Assembly (NCBI GenBank): GCA_934149325.1
Contig: CAKPEJ010000012.1
Span: 1-37,275 of the forward strand
Source: an uncultured Bacilli bacterium
GTDB lineage: Bacteria > Bacillota_I > Bacilli_A > RF39 > UBA660
DNA: 37,275 nt
Reading direction: 5' to 3'
Under the pieces are notes generated by a model. It ran no database searches. It saw nothing but the letters and a program-made list of their open reading frames with translations, and was not told the DNA's origin. A program made the position numbers and the translations under genes. This document shows, one piece after another, positions 1 through 7,827 of this stretch (positions within the stretch are counted from its first letter, which is position 1; every line of letters starts with the position of its first letter).

Positions 1-2541
1 GAGACAGTATATGATACAAGAAAGGTATTATATAAGGATACATTAGAAAATACAGTAAGTAATCCAACTAAAGAACAATATACATTTAAATATTGGAGTT
101 TAGAAGAAAATGGAGAAGAATACGATTTTAATACACCAGTAACAAAAGATATAACTTTATATGCAGTATATCAAATAAAATCATATTCAGTAATATATGT
201 AATAGATGGAGTAAGTTCACAAGAAGAAACATATGAATATGGAACAGTATTAACTCCAGAGGAACCAACAAAAGAAGGATATACATTTAAATATTGGTCA
301 TTAACTGATGGTGGAGAAGAATATTCACCAATAACAGTAATAAGTGATATGACGTTATATGCAGTATTTAAAATAAATACTTATACAGTATCATTTATAG
401 ATGATGATAAAAATGTAAAAGATTTAACTATTGAATATAATAATAAAATAAATCAGAATGATATACCTACAGTTTCAAAAGAAGGATATGTATTTACAGG
501 ATGGAGTTTAAATAAAACAGATTTATTTGATTTTAATACTCCAGTAAAAGAAAATATTAAATTGTATAGTACATATAAGAAGATAAAAAATGGAGTATCA
601 TTTAATGATGATAATAGAATTACTGTTAAAGACGTAGATTATGGTGATGCAGTAGAAAAATTAGATTCAAAAGGAAAAACAGGATATACATTTAAATATT
701 GGAGCTTAGATAAGAAAACAGAATTTGATTTTACAACAAGTATAAAATCAGCAGTAACACTATATGCAGTATATGAAGCAAATAAATATATAGTTTCATA
801 TGATAATGATGGAGAAATATTAAGTGAAACAAAAGAAGTAACATATGATCAAAAATATGGAACATTAAGAGAAGTATCAAAAGAAGGATATACATTTGAT
901 GGATGGTACACATCTAAAACAGATGGAGTAAAAATAAAAGAAGATTCTGTAGTAGATATTTTAAGTAATACAACATTATATGCAAGATATAATATAAATA
1001 CATATACATTAACAGTTAATACTAATAATGGTGTTGATAATAAAGTTTACAATTTAAAATATAAAGAAACTAAACAAATAGATAATCCAGAAAAAACAGG
1101 ATATACATTTGTTAATTGGTCAGTAGTTGGAGTTAGTAGTTCTATTTCTGGTAATATATTTACTATGGGTAGTGAAGATGCAGTAATAATTGCAAATTAT
1201 AATCCAAATGTATATACAATTACTTTAGATAATAAAGGTGCTGATGAATCTGGAACTACAAGTATTTATGAAAAATATAATGATGGAATATATAGTAGTA
1301 TAGATTGTCAAAATAAGATAACAAATATAACTGTTCCAAGTAAAATAGGATATACATTTAAAGGATATTATGAATCTGAAACATCTACTTCACCAATTAT
1401 AAATTCTTCAGGTGTTATTCAAATGAGTACTACAAAATATTTAGCTAATACTACTTTAATTGCTAAATGGGAAGTGAATACATATACATTAACAGTTAAT
1501 ACTAATAATGGTGAAGCAAGTAAAACTTATAATTTAAGTTATAAAGAAACAAAAATTATTCTAAATCCAGAAAAAGAAGGATATACATTTACAGGATGGA
1601 CTTTAAATGGACAAGGAAGTACATTTAATCAAAGTGTATTTACTATGGGATATGAAGATGCAACTTTATCAGCAGAATATACAGTAAACACATATCAAGT
1701 TAAATATGATGGTAATGGTGCTACTGGAACTATGCCAAATAGTACATATACTTATGGAGTAAGTTATAATCTAACTTCTAATACATATCAAAAAACAGGA
1801 TATACGTTTGTAGGATGGAATACAGATAAAACTAAAACAGAAGCATTATATTTAGATGGTGCTAGCGTTAAAAATTTAACATCAGTTAATAATAATGTTG
1901 TAACATTATATGCTATATGGAAAGTAAATACTTATTCATTAAGTATTAATCCAAATACAGGTGTATGGAATACTAAAACAGATATACAAAAATTTAATTT
2001 GAATTATGGAGAAACAAAAGAGATTGCTAATCCGACAAAAGAAGGATATTCATTTAAATCTTGGACATTAGAAGGAGCAGGAAGTTTATTAAATCAAACT
2101 ACATTTACAATGGGATATGAAAATGCTTCTTTAGTAGCAAATTATGAACCAAATGTATATACAATTACATTAAATTCTTCAAGCGCAATAACACAAGGAA
2201 CAAGTATGATATATCAAAAATATAATACAGGAATATATTTAGATAGTGCATTAACTACAAGTATGACAACATCTTCAAATAATATAAATATTCCATCAAA
2301 AACAGGATATATATTTGGCGGATATTATACAAAAGAAAATGGTAGTGGAACAATGATAATAAATGAAAATGGGTATATAACATCATCTATTACAAATACT
2401 ACATATAAAAATAATGTAACATTGTATGCTAAATGGACTAGATTAACGGCATCAATGATTAGTTATACAGATACATACAATATGGGATGTAGTAATGTAC
2501 AATGTGCAATAGATAAAATAAAAAATATATTAGATAATTAG
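1..2541 (+). CDS. InlB B-repeat (Listeria-Bacteroides repeat) surface protein, 5' end missing
   Basis: The reading frame is open from base 1, so this is the last 846 residues of a larger protein and its start and signal peptide lie outside the window. I count eleven copies of the Listeria-Bacteroides/InlB B-repeat, each with a GYTFxxW core followed by TLYAxY or TLxAKW. Such repeats form small beta-grasp modules on cell-surface adhesins. Copies 6, 8 and 10 carry an FTMGxED insert; copies 7 and 11 carry a GYY...IIN insert. There is no LPXTG motif or membrane anchor at the C-terminus. The last 30 residues (ISYTD...NVQCAIDKI) resemble the N-terminal stalk of the next two genes (VSYDN...NVQGAIDEVY). 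The stop codon overlaps the next gene's ribosome site, so the three are probably co-transcribed. Function as a surface stalk or adhesin is inferred from the family. Confidence 0.88.
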   Translation, partial: ETVYDTRKVLYKDTLENTVSNPTKEQYTFKYWSLEENGEEYDFNTPVTKDITLYAVYQIKSYSVIYVIDGVSSQEETYEYGTVLTPEEPTKEGYTFKYWSLTDGGEEYSPITVISDMTLYAVFKINTYTVSFIDDDKNVKDLTIEYNNKINQNDIPTVSKEGYVFTGWSLNKTDLFDFNTPVKENIKLYSTYKKIKNGVSFNDDNRITVKDVDYGDAVEKLDSKGKTGYTFKYWSLDKKTEFDFTTSIKSAVTLYAVYEANKYIVSYDNDGEILSETKEVTYDQKYGTLREVSKEGYTFDGWYTSKTDGVKIKEDSVVDILSNTTLYARYNINTYTLTVNTNNGVDNKVYNLKYKETKQIDNPEKTGYTFVNWSVVGVSSSISGNIFTMGSEDAVIIANYNPNVYTITLDNKGADESGTTSIYEKYNDGIYSSIDCQNKITNITVPSKIGYTFKGYYESETSTSPIINSSGVIQMSTTKYLANTTLIAKWEVNTYTLTVNTNNGEASKTYNLSYKETKIILNPEKEGYTFTGWTLNGQGSTFNQSVFTMGYEDATLSAEYTVNTYQVKYDGNGATGTMPNSTYTYGVSYNLTSNTYQKTGYTFVGWNTDKTKTEALYLDGASVKNLTSVNNNVVTLYAIWKVNTYSLSINPNTGVWNTKTDIQKFNLNYGETKEIANPTKEGYSFKSWTLEGAGSLLNQTTFTMGYENASLVANYEPNVYTITLNSSSAITQGTSMIYQKYNTGIYLDSALTTSMTTSSNNINIPSKTGYIFGGYYTKENGSGTMIINENGYITSSITNTTYKNNVTLYAKWTRLTASMISYTDTYNMGCSNVQCAIDKIKNILDN
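79..2442 (+). repeat. Eleven-copy protein-level tandem repeat with recent nucleotide duplications
   Basis: The repeated GYTF-x-x-W module recurs every 55 to 100 codons. Some segments are still identical at DNA level: a 37-base stretch at 997-1033 recurs exactly at 1477-1513. Units 6-7 and 10-11 look like copies of a two-unit super-module, sharing the NTYxL, PNVYTITL and GIY landmarks in order. Confidence 0.75.
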
Positions 2542-2551
2542 GAGTGAAAAT

Positions 2552-3574
2552 ATGAAAATAAAGAGTTTTATAAAAGACAATAAAAAAAATATTTTAACAA
2601 TACTAATCTGCATATTACTTTCATTTGGAAGTGTATATGCAGCTAATATATTATCAAAAGATGTATCATATGATAATTCAAGTTCAAAATTAACATCAAA
2701 TAATGTACAAGGAGCAATAGATGAAGTATATAAAACAGCGACTGATAAAGTAGCTGAAGCAAAAAAAGAATGTCCTGATGGAAAAATATGTAAAAATGCA
2801 ATATGCAAAAGAGCAACAACACTTCATACAGAAATATGTAGCAATTCATCCACCTCTTCACATTGTCAAGCAGATGGATATGCATTAAATGATAAAATAA
2901 CATATGGAAATTTAGGAACAAAAGGAACGCCTTCTTCAGGAGATGCATTTGATTGTGATGTAAATGGAGATGGGGTATATGATCCAGAAACAGAAAGATT
3001 TTATTATGTATCAGATATGGCGAATGGAGTAACAAGTGATTTAAATACAGCGGTATTAGTATATTATAATAATGTAAGTGATGGAGAGGCATCAAATTCT
3101 ACAGCATATGCATATGATACAAATGGGAATGCATATACAAATGGACCAATAACAGCTAAAGAACAACTTCCAACAACAAGTCAATGGAAAAATGTAAGTC
3201 TAACAAATACTATAAGAAACACAACAGATGAAAAAGGAACCGTTAGAAAAACAAGATTTAGTTATGAAGGATATGCCGCAAGATTATTAACGTATCAAGA
3301 AGTAGATAAAGGGTGTAATGATGGCATAACTAAAATAGATTCAACTCAAGGATTAAGTACAAAATGTAAATATTTAATGGAGAATACAAAATATTCGTCA
3401 GATAGTTTAAATACATATGGAGGATGGTTGGAAACATCTAACGCGTCTGCTTATACCACTGTTTGGGCTGTGGATGCTTACCACCGTGCTATATACTACA
3501 CCCATGCAGAAAGTGATATGGAGTTCGGGGTCCGCCCAGCAATAGAAGTTTCAAAAGATAATATCTCATATTAA
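2552..3574 (+). CDS. Secreted or membrane-anchored protein with hypervariable C-terminal cassette, copy A
   Basis: A 340-residue exported protein. Residues 1-12 are basic, about 13-30 are hydrophobic, and VYAA at 28-31 could be a signal-peptidase site. A short stalk (VSYDN...NVQGAIDEVY, about 38-61) is followed by a Cys-rich stretch (CPDGKIC, CKRATTLHTEIC), a dockerin or EF-hand-like DVNGDGVYDPET loop, and a C-terminal domain running from GYAARLL to GVRPAIEV. That ending resembles a widespread gut-Firmicutes domain with a WL...GVRPAL signature (DUF6273-like, from memory). Residues 295-328 (3434-3535) are about 50% GC by hand count, in a gene otherwise near 30%. The start has TAGGAGTG upstream, overlapping the previous stop codon. 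The paralogue at 3619 is a tandem duplicate. A role in ligand binding or surface variation is inference. Confidence 0.82.
   Translation: MKIKSFIKDNKKNILTILICILLSFGSVYAANILSKDVSYDNSSSKLTSNNVQGAIDEVYKTATDKVAEAKKECPDGKICKNAICKRATTLHTEICSNSSTSSHCQADGYALNDKITYGNLGTKGTPSSGDAFDCDVNGDGVYDPETERFYYVSDMANGVTSDLNTAVLVYYNNVSDGEASNSTAYAYDTNGNAYTNGPITAKEQLPTTSQWKNVSLTNTIRNTTDEKGTVRKTRFSYEGYAARLLTYQEVDKGCNDGITKIDSTQGLSTKCKYLMENTKYSSDSLNTYGGWLETSNASAYTTVWAVDAYHRAIYYTHAESDMEFGVRPAIEVSKDNISY
3359..3411 (+). repeat. 53-base identical flank shared with 4417-4469
   Basis: The block from the codons for TKCKYLMENTKYSSDSL is identical in the two paralogues, synonymous sites included. The cassette that follows a few codons later is almost unalignable at DNA level. 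The downstream partner is the identical 35-base block 3536-3570 / 4588-4622. Confidence 0.85.
3434..3535 (+). other. Hypervariable cassette A (variable-region-like)
   Basis: This is 34 codons between the invariant GGWLE and the terminal PAIEVSK. By hand count 51 of 102 bases are G or C, against roughly a quarter to a third in the flanks. It aligns with cassette B at 4492-4587, keeping only AS, W, VD, R, D and GVR. The flanks at 3359-3411 and 3536-3570 are base-for-base identical to copy B. Change is concentrated at first and second codon positions, as in variable regions written by adenine-directed mutagenesis. Confidence 0.6.
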
Positions 3575-3618
3575 AAAAATTTGTAAGAAAGTAAATTCAA
3601 TATACTAGGAGTGAAAAT

Positions 3619-4626
3619 ATGAAAATAAAGAATTTTATAAAAGACAATAAAAAAATATTTGTTGGTATATTAATAGGTATGTTAATATCATCCGGAAGTG
3701 TATATGCAGCAAGTATAATATCAAAAGATGTATCATATGATAATTCAAGTTCAAAACTAACATCAACAAATGTACAAGGAGCAATAGATGAGGTATATAA
3801 AACAGCAACAGATAAGGTTGCAGCTGCTAAGAAAGAATGTCCTGAAGGTTATGAATGTAACAAAATTATTTGTAAAAGAGCAACTACACTTCATACAGAA
3901 ATATGCAGCAATTCAACTACTGATGCATATTGCCAAGGAGATGGATATGCATTAAATAATACAATAAAATATGGAAATTTAGGAATAAATGGAATACTTT
4001 ATTCAGGAGATGCATTTGATTGTGATGTAAATGGAGATGGAGTATATGCTCCAGAAACAGAAAGATTTTATTATGTATCAGATATGACAAATGGAGTAAC
4101 AACAGATTCAAATACAGCAGTATTAATCTATTATAATAATGTAAGTGGAGGAGTAGCATCAAATTCTAGAGCATCTGCATATGATGCATCAAGAAGAAAC
4201 GGGCATGGACCAATAACAGCATTTAAACAGCTTCCAACAACAAGTCAATGGAAAAATGTAAGCCTAAATCCCACAAGAAACATAACGGATGAAACAGAAA
4301 CTGTTATATTTAATAGATTTAGTTATGAAGGATATGCAGCAAGATTTTTAACTGCTCAGGAAGTAAATGAAGGGTGTGGATTTACAGTAGGAAGTAATAC
4401 TACAGGAGAATTAAGCACAAAATGTAAATATTTAATGGAGAATACAAAATATTCGTCAGATAGTTTAAAAACATTTGGAGGATGGTTAGAATCGCCTAGC
4501 GCGTCCACCTCTGACAGTGCTTGGAGCGTGGATGTTCACAACCGCAGCGTCAGCAGCAGTATTGTTTCGGATCGTTACGGTGTACGTCCAGCAATAGAAG
4601 TTTCAAAAGATAATATCTCATACTAG
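3619..4626 (+). CDS. Secreted or membrane-anchored protein with hypervariable C-terminal cassette, copy B
   Basis: A 335-residue paralogue of the gene at 2552 with the same order of parts. It has a signal or anchor segment (about 13-30, then VYAA), the VSYDN...NVQGAIDEVY stalk, the Cys-rich stretch, the DVNGDGVYAPET loop, QLPTTSQWKNVSL, and GYAARFL to GVRPAIEV. About 48 bases around the start, including the ribosome site (3606-3653), nearly repeat 2539-2586, so promoter-proximal DNA was duplicated too. The loop has lost one potential calcium ligand (D to A) relative to copy A. Residues 292-323 (4492-4587) form the GC-rich variable cassette. It is followed by a hairpin terminator at 4673. Exact function is unknown; surface display and binding diversity are inferred from the pattern. 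Confidence 0.82.
   Translation: MKIKNFIKDNKKIFVGILIGMLISSGSVYAASIISKDVSYDNSSSKLTSTNVQGAIDEVYKTATDKVAAAKKECPEGYECNKIICKRATTLHTEICSNSTTDAYCQGDGYALNNTIKYGNLGINGILYSGDAFDCDVNGDGVYAPETERFYYVSDMTNGVTTDSNTAVLIYYNNVSGGVASNSRASAYDASRRNGHGPITAFKQLPTTSQWKNVSLNPTRNITDETETVIFNRFSYEGYAARFLTAQEVNEGCGFTVGSNTTGELSTKCKYLMENTKYSSDSLKTFGGWLESPSASTSDSAWSVDVHNRSVSSSIVSDRYGVRPAIEVSKDNISY
4492..4587 (+). other. Hypervariable cassette B (variable-region-like)
   Basis: This is 32 codons between GGWLE and PAIEVSK, two codons shorter than cassette A. By hand count 54 of 96 bases are G or C. Adenine is scarce, and most codons end in C or T, as expected if a template rich in AAY codons had its adenines replaced. The flanks 4417-4469 and 4588-4622 match copy A exactly. 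Confidence 0.6.
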
Positions 4627-4672
4627 GTATATTGAATATAAATAAGATATTTATTAATTAAATAAATTAAAG

Positions 4673-4697
4673 ATGTAACTTTATGTTACATTTTTTT
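4673..4697 (+). terminator. Rho-independent terminator after the surface-gene cluster
   Basis: ATGTAAC (4673-4679) pairs perfectly with GTTACAT (4685-4691) across a five-base loop, followed by a run of T. It separates the surface genes from cysS. Confidence 0.85.
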
Positions 4698-4741
4698 GTG
4701 CTAATTATGAATATAATAATAAAATAGAAATAGAAATGAAG

Positions 4742-4770
4742 TAGATAAAAAGTTGTATTTATGATAAAAT
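4742..4770 (+). promoter_or_regulatory. Probable SigA promoter of cysS
   Basis: TAGATA (4742-4747, weak -35), a 17-base spacer, and TAAAAT (4765-4770) preceded by TGA as an extended -10. It lies just after the terminator and about 20 bases before the cysS start. Confidence 0.45.
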
Positions 4771-4789
4771 GTTTTAAAGGGTGATGAAA

Positions 4790-6181
4790 ATGAAGATATA
4801 TAATACACTTACAAAACAAGTGGAAGTTTTTGAATCAAATGAACCAGGTTTAGTTAAGATGTATACATGTGGGCCTACAGTTTATAATTATGCTCATATA
4901 GGTAATATTAGAGCATATATTTTTGAAGATGTACTTGAAAAGACACTTGAATATATTGGTTTCAAGGTTATGAGGGTTATGAATATAACTGATGTAGGAC
5001 ATATGACAAGTGATGCGGATGAAGGCGAAGACAAGATGTTAAAAGGTGCGAAAAGAGAACATAAGACAGTTTATGAAATTTCTGAGTTTTATACTAATGC
5101 ATTTTTTTCTGATATAAAGAAATTAAATATTAGAAAGCCTAGAATTGTTGAGAAAGCATCTGATCATATTAGAGAATATATTAAGATTATTAAGAAGTTA
5201 GAAGAAGATGGATATGCATATGTATCTAATGGAAATGTTTATTTTGATGTGGATAAGTTTTCTGATTATTATAAGTTGTCTGGTAAAAATAAAGAGGATT
5301 TATTAGTTGGTGTTAGGGAAGATGTTGAAAATGATGAATATAAGCATAATCCATATGATTTTGGCCTTTGGTTTACTAAATCAAAGTTTGAAGATCAAGC
5401 TATGAAATGGGATTCACCATGGGGAGTTGGATATCCAGGATGGCATATAGAATGTTCAGGAATAGCACTAAAGTATTTAGGTGAACATTTAGATATTCAT
5501 TGTGGAGGAGTTGATAATATTTTTCCACATCATACAAATGAAATTGCGCAAAGTGAATGTTACTTAGGACATAAATGGTGTAACTACTGGGTACATGGAG
5601 GATTTTTAAATGATAAAAATGGAAAGATGAGTAAATCTAGTGGTGAATTTTTAACAGTTTCTTTATTAGAGGAAAAAGGATATAATCCACTTGTTTATAG
5701 ATTTATGTGTCTTCAATCACATTATAGAAATAATTTAATGTTTTCTTATGAAGCATTAGATCAAAATAAGATTGCGTATGAAAAATTATTAAATAAGATA
5801 AAGAATATAAAATATAAAGATGAAATGTTAGATGAAGATTTAGTTAATGAATATTTAAATAAGTTTAGTATGTCACTTGAAAATGATTTAAATACTGCGA
5901 ATGTAATAACATATTTATTTGATATTATAAAAGATGAAAGATTAAATAGTGCATCTAAGTTACATTTAATAAAAGAATATGATAAAGTTTTATCTTTAGA
6001 TTTATTAAAGGAAGAAAAAAAGAATAAGTTAACGAAAGAGATGAAAGATTTAATTGATGAACGCTCTAGATGTAAAAGAGAGAAGAATTATGATAGAGCA
6101 GATGAGATAAGAGAAGAATTATTATCTATGGGAATAGAACTAAAAGACACACGTGATGGAGTTGAAATAATATGGATTTAA
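4790..6181 (+). CDS. cysS: Cysteinyl-tRNA synthetase
   Basis: This class I synthetase charges tRNA-Cys with cysteine in the cytoplasm. At 463 residues it is the usual length. Visible landmarks are zinc ligand C27 in YTCGPTVYN, the HIGN form of the HIGH signature (36-39), ECSGIALKYLG, CGGVDNIFPHHTNEIAQSEC carrying further zinc-site residues, and KMSKS at 279-283. GTG 4781 and ATG 4784 are in frame upstream. I chose ATG 4790 because AAGGGTG sits six bases before it and the protein then begins MKIYNTL as in the family. The last ten bases overlap the peptidase gene, implying coupling. Confidence 0.97.
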   Translation: MKIYNTLTKQVEVFESNEPGLVKMYTCGPTVYNYAHIGNIRAYIFEDVLEKTLEYIGFKVMRVMNITDVGHMTSDADEGEDKMLKGAKREHKTVYEISEFYTNAFFSDIKKLNIRKPRIVEKASDHIREYIKIIKKLEEDGYAYVSNGNVYFDVDKFSDYYKLSGKNKEDLLVGVREDVENDEYKHNPYDFGLWFTKSKFEDQAMKWDSPWGVGYPGWHIECSGIALKYLGEHLDIHCGGVDNIFPHHTNEIAQSECYLGHKWCNYWVHGGFLNDKNGKMSKSSGEFLTVSLLEEKGYNPLVYRFMCLQSHYRNNLMFSYEALDQNKIAYEKLLNKIKNIKYKDEMLDEDLVNEYLNKFSMSLENDLNTANVITYLFDIIKDERLNSASKLHLIKEYDKVLSLDLLKEEKKNKLTKEMKDLIDERSRCKREKNYDRADEIREELLSMGIELKDTRDGVEIIWI

Positions 6182-6840
6182 TTATAGTAGTATTTTCAAT
6201 TATAATAGTCTCATTATCTGACATTATTTTAAGAAAAACATATAGGAAATATGGGAGTATTGATAATATTAAAGAGATAAGTGGTTATGAGACTGCAAAA
6301 ATGATATTAGAGAAAAATAATTTATCTAATATAAGTGTTGGAGAAGTATCAGGTAATTTAACTGACCATTATAATAACAGTAAAAAGGTAATTAATTTAT
6401 CCTCTGATATATATGATGGAACATCAATTGCGTCTGTTTCAGTTGCCGCTCATGAATGTGGTCATGCGATTCAGTATAAAGAAGGTTATCTTCCAATAAA
6501 GTTTAGAAATATGTTAGTTCCATTTGTAAATTTTGGTAATTATATGGGATATATAGTTATATGTATAAGTTTAGCAACTTCTTTATCAAAGTTATTACTA
6601 TTAGGAATAGTTTTAATATCTTTTGCGCTATTATTTCAAATTATAACTTTACCTGTTGAATTTGATGCTAGTAGAAGAGGAAGAAAAGAATTATATGAAT
6701 TGGGATTAATTAGTGAAGAAGAAGTTGGAGGAGTAAAATCAATACTTTATGCCGCAGCTTTCACATATGTTGCGTCTCTTATAAGTTCAATTCTTGAAAT
6801 TTTAAGATTAGTACTTATTTTTACTGATAATGATGATTGA
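6172..6840 (+). CDS. YugP-family neutral zinc metallopeptidase, membrane-bound
   Basis: A 222-residue membrane protein of the Zn_peptidase_2/YugP family. It has an N-terminal hydrophobic segment (about 2-18), the zinc-binding HECGH motif at 94-98, two or more hydrophobic segments at about 122-155, and the family's LPVEFDASRRG, which supplies the likely third metal ligand. The final segment is hydrophobic. It lacks an independent promoter and starts inside the end of cysS. Family members are predicted membrane proteases, but the substrate is unknown. The family assignment is firm and the physiological role is open. Confidence 0.88.
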   Translation: MDLIIVVFSIIIVSLSDIILRKTYRKYGSIDNIKEISGYETAKMILEKNNLSNISVGEVSGNLTDHYNNSKKVINLSSDIYDGTSIASVSVAAHECGHAIQYKEGYLPIKFRNMLVPFVNFGNYMGYIVICISLATSLSKLLLLGIVLISFALLFQIITLPVEFDASRRGRKELYELGLISEEEVGGVKSILYAAAFTYVASLISSILEILRLVLIFTDNDD

Positions 6841-6848
6841 TTTTTCTA

Positions 6849-6877
6849 TTGACAACTGTTTTTAATTATGATAGTAT
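6849..6877 (+). promoter_or_regulatory. SigA-type promoter for the 63-residue ORF
   Basis: A perfect TTGACA (6849-6854), a 17-base spacer, and TAGTAT (6872-6877) with TGA just upstream as an extended -10. Confidence 0.65.
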
Positions 6878-6909
6878 TGAAAACGTTGCTCAAAAGGAGG
6901 AATCGAAAT

Positions 6910-7101
6910 ATGGATAGAATTAAAAAGCTAGAAAAAATGTTTTCTTTTTTAGAAACAAAAGAAAATTCTAGAGGTTTAGATAGATACGAGTATAAATTAT
7001 ATCGTGATGTAATAGAAGAGTTAAATAATTTATATAAATTAAATAATGTATCAAAAGAAGTTTTTATGAGTCATAAAAAAGCTTTAAAGAAAATAAGTTA
7101 A
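6910..7101 (+). CDS. Small hypothetical protein, 63 residues
   Basis: A short, charged, helical-looking protein beginning MDRIKKLEKMF, with no signal peptide, cysteines or known motif that I recognise. ATG 6910 is chosen because AAAGGAGG ends nine bases upstream; an upstream in-frame start at 6868 has no ribosome site and would fall within the promoter. It has its own good promoter and a terminator right after it, so it is a single-gene transcript. The near-perfect ribosome site suggests it is truly expressed. No function can be assigned. Confidence 0.7.
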   Translation: MDRIKKLEKMFSFLETKENSRGLDRYEYKLYRDVIEELNNLYKLNNVSKEVFMSHKKALKKIS

Positions 7102-7143
7102 AAAAAATAATGAAATTCTTGTTTAGGATTTCATTATTTTTCT
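7101..7143. terminator. Bidirectional terminator between the small ORF and clpP
   Basis: AAATAATGAAAT (7105-7116) pairs with ATTTCATTATTT (7128-7139), with A-rich and T-rich flanks on opposite sides. It can therefore end transcription from both converging genes. It covers the clpP stop codon. Confidence 0.85.
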
Positions 7144-7715
7144 TTTTCTAAAATTTTATCTACTATTTTATAGTCAAGTGCTTCTTTTGAATCCATAAAA
7201 TAATCTCTTTCAGTATCATTTTCTATTTTTTCTAGAGGTTGATCTGTATTTTCTGAAAGAATTTTATTCAATTTCTTCTTTAGTTTTAATATTCTTTCGG
7301 CGGCTATTTTTATTTCAGTTGCTTGACCAGATGCACCTCCTAAAGGTTGATGAATCATTACTTCTGCATTAGGTAAAATATATCTTTTTCCTTTCTGACC
7401 ACTTGATAATAAGAATGCGGCCATAGATGCGGCCATGCCTATACATATTGTTGATACATCACTTTTTATATAGTTCATTGTGTCATATATTGCCATTCCA
7501 CTTGTAATACTTCCACCTGGAGAATTTATATAAAGTGATATATCTCTATTGTTAATGGAATCTAAATATAGTAATTCAGATACAATAATATTAGAAGTAT
7601 TATCATCAATTTCACCATTAAGTATAATAATTCTATCTTTTAATAATCTTGAACAAAGATCATATACTCTATCTCCGTTACTAGTTTTTTCTAAAACATT
7701 TGGTATAAAATTCAT
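7134..7715 (-). CDS. clpP: ATP-dependent Clp protease proteolytic subunit
   Basis: The serine peptidase core that partners with Clp ATPases to degrade unfolded or tagged proteins in the cytoplasm. The protein is 193 residues with the complete catalytic triad in the expected places: S97 (GMAASMAA), H122 (MIHQPLGG) and D171 (TERDYFMD). The oligomer-forming handle with GGASGQATEI is present. I placed the start at the ATG giving MNFIPNVLE, which matches the family N-terminus and follows GGGTGA by a normal spacing; a GTG three codons earlier overlaps that site. It is the only minus-strand gene in the window and a monocistronic unit. Confidence 0.97.
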   Translation of the reverse strand: MNFIPNVLEKTSNGDRVYDLCSRLLKDRIIILNGEIDDNTSNIIVSELLYLDSINNRDISLYINSPGGSITSGMAIYDTMNYIKSDVSTICIGMAASMAAFLLSSGQKGKRYILPNAEVMIHQPLGGASGQATEIKIAAERILKLKKKLNKILSENTDQPLEKIENDTERDYFMDSKEALDYKIVDKILEKEK

Positions 7716-7770
7716 AAATATCACCCATTAATATAATAGCTGTAAAACAAATAAATATTCATATTAAAAA

Positions 7771-7800
7771 GTGACAAATTATTTATAAATATGATACAAT
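7771..7800 (+). promoter_or_regulatory. SigA-type promoter for the kinase-gap unit
   Basis: GTGACA (7771-7776) and TACAAT (7795-7800) with an 18-base spacer and an extended -10 TGA. It lies in the divergent gap between clpP and the nucleoside-kinase-like gene. Confidence 0.6.
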
Positions 7801-7827
7801 GTAATTATAGAATAGAGGGAGATATAA

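Noticed and set aside
731..913. Minus-strand open frames over the surface genes (731-913, 2643-3095, 3917-4162)
   Set aside because: They are Leu/His-rich shadows of repetitive AT-rich coding DNA, lack ribosome sites and overlap well-supported genes.
1..2541. Repeats near the left edge as a possible CRISPR array
   Set aside because: The repeats are of unequal length, diverged, and in frame within a long coding region; they are protein repeats.
3434..4587. Recent horizontal transfer of whole genes A and B to explain the high GC
   Set aside because: Only the cassette is GC-rich; the rest of each gene has the local AT-rich codon use, so whole-gene transfer does not explain it.
4781..4789. Earlier cysS starts (GTG 4781, ATG 4784)
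   Set aside because: They overlap the ribosome site AAGGGTG, and the family start MKIYNTL fits ATG 4790.
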